64,000 bases of DNA, from the NCBI RefSeq assembly GCF_019703875.1, contig NZ_AP024110.1:186001-250000 (forward strand), in the 5' to 3' direction. Under the pieces are notes generated by a model. It searched no databases and was not told where the DNA came from. It saw nothing but the letters and a program-made list of their open reading frames with translations. How positions within the stretch are numbered: position 1 is the stretch's first letter; the number at the start of each line of letters is the position of its first letter. A program made the position numbers and the translations under genes. The DNA comes from Methyloradius palustris. GTDB lineage: Bacteria; Pseudomonadota; Gammaproteobacteria; Burkholderiales; Methylophilaceae. Positions 26,779 to 35,751 of the stretch are shown here, in pieces.

Positions 26779-27750
26779 ATGGCGACTAAAACTCCCGAAC
26801 AAAACACAAAAAATCATCAAGCGCGACATCTACTCATTGGCACGTTGATGGTGCTGGTCGCAGCCGTTGCGCTATCTTCGAAAGCGATTATCGTCAAGCT
26901 GGCCTATGTGTATCCAGTTGATGCGACCACGCTGATTGCTTTGCGTCTGGCTTTTTCTGCACCTTTCTTTGTTGCGCTGGCAGTGTGGGCAAGGCTTTCT
27001 GAATCGACTCCCGCTATCAGTAAACATGATGCTTGGGCGATTGTGATTTTGGGTGTGGTCGGTGGTTATGCGCCCATGTGGCTGGATTTTTCTGGCTTGG
27101 TCTATGTTACGGCTGGCTTGGAGCGCATTATCCTGTTTCTCTACCCGACCATGGTGGTCGTGATTTCTGCTGTGCTGTTCAAGCAGCGCATCGGTCGCCG
27201 TGAAATATTTGCACTGGTCGCAAGCTATATCGGCGTGGGTTTGGCCGTTGGCCATGACTTTACTTTGCTCAAGTCGGGCGTGGGAGATACCTTGCTGGGT
27301 GCTAGTCTGGTATTCGCGAGTTCGCTCGTCTATGCAGGCTATCTTGTGTATAGCGGCCGTATCATTCCGCGTATCGGGCCAGCTTCGTTCACCGCCTATA
27401 ATATGCTCGCCGCGACCGTGGCCAGCGGTGTTCACTTTGCGCTTAGTCAGGATGTTAGTGTCTTGTTTCATCTTCCCGCACAAGTGTATTGGCTCAGTTT
27501 GCTCATGGCAGTAGTGGCAACGGTACTACCCGCGATTTTACTGAGTGTGGGCATACACCGTATCGGTAGCAGTAAGGCTTCATTGGTGAGTTCGGTGGGA
27601 CCAGTTTCGACCATTCTGCTGGCTTATGTGTTTCTCGGCGAGGGCATTACCTGGTTACAAATAGCGGGTACCTTGCTGGTACTGATCGGGGTGCTGGCAA
27701 TTACGGTGAATGCAAAGAAAGCAGTGGAGGTAGAAGCTGAGGTTATTTAG
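26779..27750 (+). CDS. EamA/DMT-family exporter
   Basis: From ATG at 26779 this is a 323-residue membrane protein with ten predicted helices made of two EamA repeats (about 15-150 and 165-310). DMT proteins with two EamA domains typically export amino acids, sugars or metabolites; E. coli EamA itself exports cysteine and O-acetylserine. The frame can be extended to TTG at 26710, but that lies inside the leader hairpins, so it is not used. The Cys-rich leader reading frame upstream hints at a thiol or Cys-linked substrate; this is an inference. Its 3' end overlaps convergent ampD by eight bases. Confidence 0.83.
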   Translation: MATKTPEQNTKNHQARHLLIGTLMVLVAAVALSSKAIIVKLAYVYPVDATTLIALRLAFSAPFFVALAVWARLSESTPAISKHDAWAIVILGVVGGYAPMWLDFSGLVYVTAGLERIILFLYPTMVVVISAVLFKQRIGRREIFALVASYIGVGLAVGHDFTLLKSGVGDTLLGASLVFASSLVYAGYLVYSGRIIPRIGPASFTAYNMLAATVASGVHFALSQDVSVLFHLPAQVYWLSLLMAVVATVLPAILLSVGIHRIGSSKASLVSSVGPVSTILLAYVFLGEGITWLQIAGTLLVLIGVLAITVNAKKAVEVEAEVI

Positions 27751-28282
27751 TATCTACCTGCGACCAGTCAAAATAAGGCCCTGGGTCAGTTTTTCGGCTT
27801 GGGGCAATGTCCGAATGACCAACGATGTCTTCAATCGGGTAGGCCTGTTTGATCGCAGTAACCAGTTTGTTGACTGCCACATATTGTGGACTTTCAAACG
27901 CCTCAAAATCGCTACCTTCTAGCTCAATGCCTATTGAAAAATCATTACAACGTTCTTGCCCTTGCCAGTTAGAGGCGCCTGCATGCCATGCGCGCTGAGT
28001 ACAAGGAACAAACTGAATAACGCTGCCATCACGCCGAATGAAGAAGTGTGATGAAACCTTTAGTTGATGAATCTCGGCGTAATAGGGGTGGGCATCAGGG
28101 TCAAGCTGGTTGGTGAATAACTCGATTACGCCATTACTGCCATATTCATTGGGTGGCAGACTTATATTGTGGATCACGATAAGCTTAATATCATGGCCAG
28201 CAGGGCGCGCATCCTGATTGGGTGAGTGGATGAAACTGACATTACTAGCTAAGCCATCTTGGTCAATTTGCAGATTATTCAT
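27743..28282 (-). CDS. ampD: 1,6-anhydro-N-acetylmuramyl-L-alanine amidase
   Basis: This 179-residue cytoplasmic amidase (amidase_2 domain, about 30-165) has the zinc ligands His38 in IVIHNIS, His near 151 in VGHSD, and Asp near 162 in KTDPGPYF. AmpD cleaves the peptide from recycled anhydromuropeptides; its loss derepresses AmpC beta-lactamase in species with AmpR. No AmpR or AmpC is nearby. No signal peptide is visible, consistent with AmpD instead of the exported AmiD. It is divergent from the CaCA exchanger and converges with the EamA gene. Confidence 0.93.
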   Translation of the reverse strand: MNNLQIDQDGLASNVSFIHSPNQDARPAGHDIKLIVIHNISLPPNEYGSNGVIELFTNQLDPDAHPYYAEIHQLKVSSHFFIRRDGSVIQFVPCTQRAWHAGASNWQGQERCNDFSIGIELEGSDFEAFESPQYVAVNKLVTAIKQAYPIEDIVGHSDIAPSRKTDPGPYFDWSQVDTK

Positions 28283-28356
28283 GCGTAAACTTGCCTACCA
28301 TCATCAAAACTCCGCTAAAATTCGCCCATTCAAATATCAATCAGGCAGTGCTCATT

Positions 28357-29358
28357 ATGGTGTTTCTCGAACTTTTTTTCATGCTGGTAGTGATTCTAAT
28401 CGCTGCCGAAGTCTTTACCAATGCGCTTGAGCATTTAGGTGAAAAGCTCAAAATATCAGAAGGTGTCACGGGCTCGCTGTTTGCCGCAGTTGGCACTGCA
28501 TTGCCGGAGACGTCTGTGCCGCTTTTGGCGCTGTTGGCTGGCACTAATAACGCACATACCAATGAGGAAATCGGCGTCGGGGCCATATTAGGTGCGCCCC
28601 TAATGTTGGCGACATTATCGATCTCGTTGCTAGCTTTTGCAGTGCTCAAGAAACGTGGCTTTAAAGGTACGTTTATCCCTGAAAACACTGGCCTGATTCG
28701 TGACCTCAATTTTTTCATCATCGCTTTCGTGTTTGCTGCGATTGCCTTGTTTATTCCGCATGAGATCAAAGCCGTGCGCTATGGCATAGGTTTTTGTATG
28801 GTCATGATCTATTTTATTTACATCATGCTTACCTTGCGTGCTTCAAGTGCGCTGGTAGAAGAAGGCCATGCGACCGAGGCAGAAAGCCCGATGTTTATTT
28901 GCCGTATCGGGCTACCGAACAACATGGCTGTCGTACTTTTGCAGCTATTTCTAGGCTTGGCTTTACTGATTGCAGGTGCTAAAGGCTTCATTTCTGGCAT
29001 AGACGAAGCCGCGCAGATCATCGGTTTGTCAGCATTGGTATTGTCGCTATTGATTATTCCAATCGCGACCGAATTGCCTGAAAAAGTAAACAGCATACTT
29101 TGGATACGCAAAGGTAAAGATACGCTGGCTTTCGGCAATATTACTGGTGCGCTAGTGTTTCAAGGCACATTGTTACCAGCCATCGGCATCATGCTGACAC
29201 CATGGGCACCTCGCCTTGAAGTGCTCTCTGGTGTAGTGATTACTTTGCTCGGTGTGATCTGGTTACGTGTGATGGCAGGGCGTGGACAATTGAAAGTTTG
29301 GCATGTTTGGGTGAATGGATTGCTGTACCTGACCTATCTGGCAATCGTTTTATCTTAA
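28357..29358 (+). CDS. Calcium/sodium:proton antiporter-type membrane protein (CaCA)
   Basis: From ATG at 28357 this is a 333-residue protein with about ten membrane helices. Two alpha-repeat motifs are seen: GTALPETSVPLLALL near residue 45, and IIPIATELPEKVNSI near residue 235. These are the sodium/calcium exchanger ion-binding repeats. The family exchanges Ca2+ or other cations for Na+ or H+; ion specificity is not predictable here. A TTG at 28291 would add 22 residues without membrane character and was rejected. It lies divergent from ampD and convergent with pilR. Confidence 0.8.
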   Translation: MVFLELFFMLVVILIAAEVFTNALEHLGEKLKISEGVTGSLFAAVGTALPETSVPLLALLAGTNNAHTNEEIGVGAILGAPLMLATLSISLLAFAVLKKRGFKGTFIPENTGLIRDLNFFIIAFVFAAIALFIPHEIKAVRYGIGFCMVMIYFIYIMLTLRASSALVEEGHATEAESPMFICRIGLPNNMAVVLLQLFLGLALLIAGAKGFISGIDEAAQIIGLSALVLSLLIIPIATELPEKVNSILWIRKGKDTLAFGNITGALVFQGTLLPAIGIMLTPWAPRLEVLSGVVITLLGVIWLRVMAGRGQLKVWHVWVNGLLYLTYLAIVLS

Positions 29359-29373
29359 GTCTAGTATTTTGTC

Positions 29374-30720
29374 TTAATCTTGGTCTTTACTCAGGCCAAG
29401 CTTAGATAAACGGTAACGCAATGTCCTAAAACTCACGCCCAATAGTTTTGCGGCAGCCGTTTTATTTTGACCAGTTTTTTCCAGTGCGTTAATAATCGCC
29501 TGCTTTTCTATGGTTTCAAGATAATCGGGCAGGGCAATATCAGGCAGGCCATCTGGATTGGCCTCTAAGCCTGTGCTTTTTGATTTTTCTGGTTTGGGTA
29601 GAGATAGATCGCTCACACTGATTTTATTGTGGGTACAAAGCGTTAATGCACGTTCCAGAATGTTCTCAAGTTCACGCACATTCCCTGGGAATTTATACTG
29701 GCTCAGTGCTTGTAATGCTTGAGAGTCAAAGCTTGGAATGATTACATTTAGCGCTTTACAGCGTTTTTCCAGAAGATGGCTCGCAATCAAAGGGATGTCT
29801 TCAGCGATTTCAGTTAAGGCAGGCATTATCAGCTCAATCACATTGAGTCGATAATATAAATCTTGCCTGAATAAACCATTATCCATGGCTGCCTGCATAT
29901 TTTGGCTAGTCGCCGTAATCAGTCGCACATCGATGGTGTCTTCATCACTGCTACCAAGTTTAGTGATTTTCTTGTCCTGTATCGCGCGTAACAATTTAAC
30001 TTGCGTGACTAGCGGTATCTCCGTGACTTCATCGATAAATAGTGTGCCGCCGTTGGCTTCATGGAATAGCCCAGTTTTTTCTTGCTCAGACTCTTTCTTG
30101 CAGCCAAAAAGTAGCGCTTCTATGGCATCTGTATCAACAGCACTGCAATTAAGGCTGATAAATGGCGCATGTTCACGTGTGCTATTCATGTGTATGAGTT
30201 CAGCAGCGAGTGCCTTGCCAGTACCTACAGCACCCTTGATATGGACAGGGGCCTGGCTACGACTCAGTTTTTCTATGGTGGTGCGAATATGCTGGATTTT
30301 CGCTGAATTTCCCAGCAATGTGAGTTCGCTACTGTTGCTAGGTTCAGACTTGCTTAGGCGCAATGCCGCTTGCACCAGTGGCCGTAATTGCTGAAGCGAG
30401 ATTGGTTTGGTCAGGTAATCAAATGCACCCGCTTTTAGTGCAGATACTGCATTGTCAGCACTGCCGTAAGCGGTAATGACGGCAACTGGTAGTCCAGCAT
30501 AATGCTGGTTTATATGACGTACGAGATCAAGCCCATTGCCATCTGGTAGCCGCATATCGGTTAAACAGAGTGCATAGCTATTTCTCTTCAGCAGATATTT
30601 GGCATCGTCCAGATCACTCGCGCTATCAGCATGAATACCCATGCGTTGCAATGTGAGCACAATCAGCTCACGCAAGTCGGTTTCGTCGTCAACAACTAGG
30701 CAGCTGGGTTTAATGGTCAT
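29374..30720 (-). CDS. pilR: PilR-like sigma-54 response regulator lacking the GAFTGA loop
   Basis: This 448-residue protein has a receiver domain (phosphorylatable Asp55 in LTDMRLPDG), an AAA+ domain (about 135-360) and a C-terminal Fis-type helix-turn-helix (about 405-445). Walker A GAVGTGKA is at 163-170, Walker B LFIDEV at 227-232, and the arginine finger RQDLYYRLN is present. The loop that should read GSFTGA or GAFTGA between KK (208-209) and GLF (217-219) reads ESEQEKT, four residues shorter. That loop normally contacts sigma-54. The PilS partner overlaps by 11 bases. It is PilR-like by context; activity on sigma-54 promoters is doubtful. Confidence 0.85.
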   Translation of the reverse strand: MTIKPSCLVVDDETDLRELIVLTLQRMGIHADSASDLDDAKYLLKRNSYALCLTDMRLPDGNGLDLVRHINQHYAGLPVAVITAYGSADNAVSALKAGAFDYLTKPISLQQLRPLVQAALRLSKSEPSNSSELTLLGNSAKIQHIRTTIEKLSRSQAPVHIKGAVGTGKALAAELIHMNSTREHAPFISLNCSAVDTDAIEALLFGCKKESEQEKTGLFHEANGGTLFIDEVTEIPLVTQVKLLRAIQDKKITKLGSSDEDTIDVRLITATSQNMQAAMDNGLFRQDLYYRLNVIELIMPALTEIAEDIPLIASHLLEKRCKALNVIIPSFDSQALQALSQYKFPGNVRELENILERALTLCTHNKISVSDLSLPKPEKSKSTGLEANPDGLPDIALPDYLETIEKQAIINALEKTGQNKTAAAKLLGVSFRTLRYRLSKLGLSKDQD

Positions 30721-32332
30721 TTTTCAACTCTATACTGAACAGACTGCCAGGTGAAGAGGGCTGGTATTGGATAGATGCCGCATTAGCCTCACACAACTCG
30801 CGTGCGATATAAAGTCCCAAGCCTGTCCCTGTCGTTTCAGTGGTGAAAAATGGTTCAAAAAGATGGGCGATAGCTTCTTTTGAAACCCCAGGGCCATCAT
30901 CAATAATTTCGAGCCGCATATTTTTTGTATATCTTTTTTTGTTAAGTGTTAATGAAAGACAGCTCTTGGTTTGTGAGCTATGCCGCCAGCCATTGCGGCA
31001 TAGATTCCACAATATCTGGTGTAAATGTCGGCGGTCAAACAGGATGCTGGTGGAAATTCCATTCATCTCAAGTTTAAAATAATCAGGGGCTATTTTTTCA
31101 ATCTGGCAAAACTGGTCATGAAACTCTTGCAGGAAATCATCAAGCTGAATGGTCTCCTGCCTTGTGCGGTCGCGGCGATTGAGTTCAAGAACATCGCTCA
31201 CAATATGGTCAAGCCTGCGCACATTATCTGCGATGATCTCTAGCAGCCTTTTTGTGGCTGGGTCTTGCTGTTCTTCTTCCTGCATCAACTGGTTGGCATG
31301 ACTGATGGCACTGAGCGGGTTGCGTATTTCATGCGCAATATTGGCAGTTAGCCGTCCGAGTGCAGCCAGTTTCAGTTGTTGTGCCTGTACTTCTATCTGG
31401 CTCCAGTCCTGAATAAAAATTACTGCACCTTCATGGCGGTCATCGCCAACTGGCATAAAACGTAATTTCAATTCACGGCCTGCGGTGCTGATTTTCATGG
31501 CATCTGGGTCAGTAATATCTTCCTTTTCCATCCATAATCGTAAGCGCTGATTAAGTTCAGGAGCACAGTCTTCCAGGCTATCTGCGAGCCAAGTATCAGC
31601 GTTGATACCGAGCAACTCTTTAGCGTGCTGGTTACGATGGCGTATCTTGAATCCCTGATCTACTACCAGAATACCATCTTCGATTTCTTGGGTGATGAGC
31701 TTATTAATCTGCGCCAAGTTCTCAAGATCTATGCCACGCTGCGAGGCCAGCGCCTCGCTCAGGTTGGCACGCTTTGCAAGGCTGTGGGCCAGCCATGCCG
31801 TGGCAAAACAGCTTAAACTCAGCATCACGGCATGTGAGTAGTCATCATAATGCTCAGTCCAACTGATCATCTGGTAACTTTGTTCCAGCAGCAGTGCAAT
31901 CGTGGCGATAGAAGCATAAAACAACGCAAGACGCCCTTGGCTAATTAAGCTTGCAGCCGCGATGGCTACAATCAGTAGCAGCCCCAACCCGCTTTTAATG
32001 CCGCCTGAGGCAAACATCAGCACCACAATGAACAGGATGTCTGTCATTACATGCAGAGATAACTGCAGATTGAAATCAGGCCATTTGATAGTGGTCAGAC
32101 CGATGGTGATGAAGCTGACGAACAAGTAGCCGTACGCAAATTCAAAGAAAAGCTTACGGTCGTAATTATCGAGCCAGAACGCTTCTGAAATCACTTGGTA
32201 AGCAACGATAAGCAGCAGAGCAATCAGCAGGCGGTAGATGTTGAAAAGCCCCATGGATCGCCAATAGGTAATCATCTGATTCGGGCTACGTTCAGGAATG
32301 GGATTATTAATACTGAGTGTCCATGACATCAT
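30710..32332 (-). CDS. pilS: PilS-like sensor histidine kinase
   Basis: This 540-residue kinase has six predicted N-terminal membrane helices (about 30-185) and a PAS-like region (about 205-310). A HisKA domain follows with phosphoacceptor His334 in HEIRNPLSAI, then an ATPase domain (about 430-540) with GTGLGLYIA. PilS senses pilin in the inner membrane and controls PilR phosphorylation. ATG at 32332 overlaps the small upstream gene by four bases. ATG at 32275 (residue 20) would also leave all helices intact. The gene order PilS then PilR, with the start overlap, is as in type IV pilus loci. Confidence 0.87.
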   Translation of the reverse strand: MMSWTLSINNPIPERSPNQMITYWRSMGLFNIYRLLIALLLIVAYQVISEAFWLDNYDRKLFFEFAYGYLFVSFITIGLTTIKWPDFNLQLSLHVMTDILFIVVLMFASGGIKSGLGLLLIVAIAAASLISQGRLALFYASIATIALLLEQSYQMISWTEHYDDYSHAVMLSLSCFATAWLAHSLAKRANLSEALASQRGIDLENLAQINKLITQEIEDGILVVDQGFKIRHRNQHAKELLGINADTWLADSLEDCAPELNQRLRLWMEKEDITDPDAMKISTAGRELKLRFMPVGDDRHEGAVIFIQDWSQIEVQAQQLKLAALGRLTANIAHEIRNPLSAISHANQLMQEEEQQDPATKRLLEIIADNVRRLDHIVSDVLELNRRDRTRQETIQLDDFLQEFHDQFCQIEKIAPDYFKLEMNGISTSILFDRRHLHQILWNLCRNGWRHSSQTKSCLSLTLNKKRYTKNMRLEIIDDGPGVSKEAIAHLFEPFFTTETTGTGLGLYIARELCEANAASIQYQPSSPGSLFSIELKNDH

Positions 32333-32547
32333 GGTTTGCGGAGTTTGCTATGTTCTACACTGCAATAGTATTTGCCCTGCTCAGAAACGCTATCACTCGT
32401 AGGTGAATGTACTCCGCATTCTGAACATTGCACCATGCTTTCTGGTTTCACAGGTTTTTTTACTTCGCTATCCACATTACGTGAGTAGCTTTTCAGGATA
32501 GATATGACAATCCATACAGCCAAGGCAAGAAATAGAATTTTCAGCAT
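32329..32547 (-). CDS. Small membrane-anchored zinc-ribbon-like protein (PP0621 family)
   Basis: This 72-residue protein has one N-terminal membrane helix (about 2-18) and a short Lys-rich linker. A C-terminal metal-binding-like cluster follows: CSEC near residues 41-44, then Cys62 and His66. The pattern is that of the small PP0621-type proteins found upstream of pilS in many proteobacteria. Function unknown; a zinc site is inferred from the Cys/His spacing. It ends in a four-base overlap with pilS, so it probably heads that operon. Confidence 0.78.
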   Translation of the reverse strand: MLKILFLALAVWIVISILKSYSRNVDSEVKKPVKPESMVQCSECGVHSPTSDSVSEQGKYYCSVEHSKLRKP

Positions 32548-32696
32548 GAATCTGGCAACCTGATTTTAAATAGTAATCTCTGATTGTAACTAAAACTGCA
32601 TGGCTAAAGTGCTGGGGAGTAAAAAATCAAACCTGCTATACTCCTGTAAAATCAAAGTCATTCACTATGCACGACATTAAACTATTTGCGATATTG

Positions 32697-32722
32697 ATCT
32701 CTCAACTCTGTTGTTTAGAGAT
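32697..32722 (+). promoter_or_regulatory. Hairpin in the leader of the sigma-factor gene
   Basis: ATCTCT (32697-32702) and CAAC (32703-32706) pair with GTTG (32710-32713) and AGAGAT (32717-32722) around a TCT loop, with a TTT bulge. It sits about 45 bases before the sigma-factor start. No U-run follows. It may be an operator, a processing site, or chance. Confidence 0.3.
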
Positions 32723-32768
32723 TTCTCCAGAACACATCCAACCACGACATCAATACAATCACTAGTGC

Positions 32769-33359
32769 ATGGCTACTGCAGAAGAACTTTCAGAATTTCT
32801 TGCCCAGGTTGAGCGTCGCGCATTCAAGCAGACAGCTTATGCGGTGCGGGATGATCATGTCGCGATGGATATTGTGCAAGACTCCATGCTCAAGCTCGCA
32901 GAGAAATATGCAAAACAGCCAGCAAGCGAATACCCCATGCTGTTTCAGCGTATTTTGCAGAATACGATGCGTGATTACTGGCGGCGGCAAAAAGTCCGTA
33001 ATCTGTGGACTACGTTGCTTTCTTCTTTTAGTGGCGGTGAAGATGAAGGTGACGAGCGTGATCCGTTGGAAACATTGCAGTCTGACGACGAGCAGCATCA
33101 GCCACAAGCACAGTTGGAGAGCCGCCAAACCATCACACTAATAGAGCAAGCCATAAAAACATTACCCACACGTCAACGAGAAGCTTTTATGATGCGTTAT
33201 TGGGAAGAGCTAGACGTGGCAGAAACAGCAAAAGCCATGGGCTGTTCACAAGGTAGCGTAAAAACGCACTGTTCACGCGCGGTGCATGCACTAGCCAAAA
33301 TCATGGAGTCACAGGGGTTTAGCAAGCAAGAGCTTGGAAAGTTCGGGGGCGAGCGATGA
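32769..33359 (+). CDS. ECF-type RNA polymerase sigma factor
   Basis: This 196-residue sigma-70 family protein has region 2 (about 10-75, with DIVQDSMLKLAEKY and QRILQNTMRDYWRRQK) and region 4 (about 125-180, LPTRQREAFMMRYWEELDVAETAKAMGCSQGSVKTHCSRA). The two are joined by a long acidic linker (about 88-118). It belongs to a betaproteobacterial group next to DUF3619 and DUF3106 genes. Its promoters are unknown. The next gene overlaps its stop by four bases and encodes a single-pass membrane protein, as expected of an anti-sigma pair. Confidence 0.87.
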   Translation: MATAEELSEFLAQVERRAFKQTAYAVRDDHVAMDIVQDSMLKLAEKYAKQPASEYPMLFQRILQNTMRDYWRRQKVRNLWTTLLSSFSGGEDEGDERDPLETLQSDDEQHQPQAQLESRQTITLIEQAIKTLPTRQREAFMMRYWEELDVAETAKAMGCSQGSVKTHCSRAVHALAKIMESQGFSKQELGKFGGER

Positions 33360-33742
33360 ATCAAGAACACGATACTGCAAAACAGATTATTCATCTGTTG
33401 AATGACAATCTGGCATCTATGGATGCTGCAACTGTTAACAAGCTAGCGCAAGCACGTCAGCGCGCGGTTTCAGCGCATGCTTTGTCTACGCAATCTTTAA
33501 CAGACCTCCAACAAGGTGGTGTATTGCGTCTTTTTGGTAGCTACTTTCATCATCCAGCGTTTTCAGCCGCTCTGTTATGCTGTTTAGTGCTATTAACCGT
33601 GCTTACGGTGCAGCAATTTTCAGCGCCTTCTAATGAGCAGGATATAGAACAAAGTGATGGATTTTTGCTCGCATCTGATTTGCCACCGGAGGCTTATGTC
33701 GATAGAGGTTTTGATCAATGGTTAGAAAAAACCTCTTTTTAG
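33356..33742 (+). CDS. DUF3619 membrane protein, probable anti-sigma partner
   Basis: This 128-residue protein has a cytoplasmic N-terminal helix-rich region (about 1-60), one membrane helix (about 70-92) and a short acidic periplasmic tail ending LPPEAYVDRGFDQWL. This fits DUF3619, a small family always seen with this sigma factor type. A role in holding the sigma factor is inferred from the operon position and topology; no zinc motif is present. It overlaps the sigma gene by four bases, and the next gene begins 25 bases before its stop. Confidence 0.78.
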   Translation: MNQEHDTAKQIIHLLNDNLASMDAATVNKLAQARQRAVSAHALSTQSLTDLQQGGVLRLFGSYFHHPAFSAALLCCLVLLTVLTVQQFSAPSNEQDIEQSDGFLLASDLPPEAYVDRGFDQWLEKTSF

Positions 33743-34167
33743 CTTTTGCATTCTCAATTTGTTTTTTTTCTGGTTTTGCCCATGCAAAGGGCAATGTGAC
33801 CAATGATCCAAGTTGGAATCGACTCACCGAAGATCAACGTAAAGTCTTGAGTCCGTTGTCGTCCGAGTGGGATACCTTGCGTCCATGGCAGCGCGAAAAA
33901 ATGCTGGATATTGCGCACGATTACCCCAAGATGAATGCCGAACAGCAGGAACGCGTGCAGCGCAGGCTCAATAAATGGAGCCGCATGACGCCATATGAAC
34001 GCGAAAATGCACGCAAAAAATATCAGGCAATGAAAGAATTGCCGCCCGAGAAAAAAGAAGCACTCAAGCAAAAATGGCACGAATATGAAAACCTGCCAGA
34101 AGAGCAACGTGACCAATTAAGGCAAAGCCATCAAGATGCCCATCCACCACAAAAGTCAGCCCAATAG
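33718..34167 (+). CDS. DUF3106 exported protein
   Basis: This 149-residue protein has a signal peptide (cleavage likely after FAHA near residue 23), then a DUF3106 domain. The domain is built of repeats such as WNRLTEDQRKVL, WDTLRPWQREKM and WSRMTPYERENA, giving charged, helical, W/R-rich segments. The function is unknown; periplasmic sensing for the sigma/anti-sigma pair is a guess from context. The start overlaps the DUF3619 gene by 25 bases. The C-terminal region is very Gln/Glu/Lys rich. Confidence 0.82.
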   Translation: MVRKNLFLAFAFSICFFSGFAHAKGNVTNDPSWNRLTEDQRKVLSPLSSEWDTLRPWQREKMLDIAHDYPKMNAEQQERVQRRLNKWSRMTPYERENARKKYQAMKELPPEKKEALKQKWHEYENLPEEQRDQLRQSHQDAHPPQKSAQ

Positions 34168-34187
34168 CTTTAAGTCTTCAATTACGT

Positions 34188-34637
34188 TTGGCTGAGAAGA
34201 TCAAGTTGAAACTAAAATCGTCACCAGGTTGGCTTAGAGTTATCGCAAGCATGTTTTATGATTCTTTACTGCTACTGGCGATTTTCTTTACGGTCACTTT
34301 TCCATTTATCCTGATTTTTGGTAATGCCACTCAAGCACCACAGCGTTACTATTTTCAGGTATATCTATGGCTAATCGCCGGAGCATATTTCATTTGGTGT
34401 TGGTATCGCGGTGGGCAATCACCCGCCATGAAGGTGTGGCGTATTAAAGTGGTCAATCAGCAGGGGTCGCCAATTAACTTGGCACAATCCGTTAGGCGCT
34501 ACGTGCTGGCGAGTTTTGGATTGATTCTTTGTGGTGCAGGATTTCTCTGGGCATTTTTTGACCGTGAAGGTTTGTTCATGCATGACCGGTTGACTGGGTC
34601 ACGTTTGATCCTGATTGAAAAGCCCGCTAGTAAGTAG
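34188..34637 (+). CDS. RDD family membrane protein
   Basis: This 149-residue protein has three membrane helices (about 22-42, 55-72 and 100-120) and RDD-type residues: an Asp in helix 1 (ASMFYDSLLL) and the Gly/Arg-rich loop GQSPAMKVWRIKVV. The start is a TTG at 34188, because the first ATG (34251) is inside the first helix. RDD proteins are poorly characterised, with some proposed to transport ions. It ends the operon of sigma factor, DUF3619 and DUF3106, a conserved betaproteobacterial set, and converges with lptG. Confidence 0.8.
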   Translation: MAEKIKLKLKSSPGWLRVIASMFYDSLLLLAIFFTVTFPFILIFGNATQAPQRYYFQVYLWLIAGAYFIWCWYRGGQSPAMKVWRIKVVNQQGSPINLAQSVRRYVLASFGLILCGAGFLWAFFDREGLFMHDRLTGSRLILIEKPASK

Positions 34638-34651
34638 TTTTGACAGCTTAA

Positions 34652-35722
34652 CTAGCTGCGTTCAACCCAGAACAACATCATTAAGCCTGCTATCAGGTAA
34701 ATCAAAGTAGGCACTACAGCGCTCAATAAGGCGGACCAGTCGTTCAAAAGGCCCAAGTGAACGAACACGCGGTTCAGCACTTGGTAGCTGATGCCTAGCA
34801 TAATCCCCGAAAATATCTTGGCACTGGCCCCGCCACTACGCTGCTGTACAAAACCAAACGGCAAAGCTAGTACTACCATTACTAAACAGGCAATTGGATA
34901 GACCATCTTCGCCCAAAGCGCGACTTCGTGACGTGATGTTTTTTGCTTGTTTGCACTCAGGTGATGGATGTACGAATACAGATTCCATGCCGACATTTTT
35001 TCAGGCACCACCAATAATACATTCAGCAACTCAGGCCTGATTAGTGATTGCCAGCGCGCCTCTGGGAAAAAGTTAGAAACGACTTTTTCATGCTCAAAAT
35101 TGATTTGCGACACTTCTTTCAGGCTCCACTGTTGGTCTTCAAAACGGCCACTTTTGGCGGTGCTAATGGTGCGCAGGTGAAACTCCGGGTCGAATTCATA
35201 GATATGGATATTAAGTAAGCTGGCGTCAGGTAATACATCTTCAACATTGACGAAACTGTTGCCGTCCTTTACCCAAAGACCTGATCTGAAATCCTGGGCA
35301 ACTACGCTGTCTGTTGCCTGAATGCGTAATCGTTGTGCAGTTTTTTCGCTATATGGCGTGACTAGTTCACCAACAATAAACGTGACTAATGCAAAGATGA
35401 GGCCTATGCGTAGTAGCGAAAAAGTAAGAGATGCTAGTGAAATACCACTCACACGCAGAATGATGAGTTCAGAGTGGCGGGCAAGCTGGCTAAGCGCGTA
35501 CATGGTGCCTACCAGCACTGCCACAGGCACTACTTCATACACGTGGCCGGGAATGCTCAGCAACACAAACAGCATTACCTTGCTGATTCCGTATGTGCCT
35601 TTCCCCACATTTTCCAACTCTTGGATGAGGTCAAAAAATGAGAACATTGCCAGCAATGCAATCATGATCAGCATGATGCTGGAGATGATCTCTTGCGATA
35701 AATAACGGTTAATCAGTTTCAT
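34652..35722 (-). CDS. lptG: LPS export ABC transporter permease LptG
   Basis: This 356-residue inner-membrane protein has six helices in two groups (about 12-120 and 275-355) around a periplasmic beta-jellyroll domain (about 140-260). Typical motifs are YLSQEIISSIMLIMIALLAMF and a late-helix loop LPFGFVQQRSGG. LptG with LptF forms the channel that lifts LPS from the inner membrane, driven by LptB. The gene lies 29 bases downstream of lptF and converges with the RDD gene. Length and topology are normal. Confidence 0.93.
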   Translation of the reverse strand: MKLINRYLSQEIISSIMLIMIALLAMFSFFDLIQELENVGKGTYGISKVMLFVLLSIPGHVYEVVPVAVLVGTMYALSQLARHSELIILRVSGISLASLTFSLLRIGLIFALVTFIVGELVTPYSEKTAQRLRIQATDSVVAQDFRSGLWVKDGNSFVNVEDVLPDASLLNIHIYEFDPEFHLRTISTAKSGRFEDQQWSLKEVSQINFEHEKVVSNFFPEARWQSLIRPELLNVLLVVPEKMSAWNLYSYIHHLSANKQKTSRHEVALWAKMVYPIACLVMVVLALPFGFVQQRSGGASAKIFSGIMLGISYQVLNRVFVHLGLLNDWSALLSAVVPTLIYLIAGLMMLFWVERS

Positions 35723-35751
35723 GAGTGTTTAGGTTGATAAGCTGTCATGCT

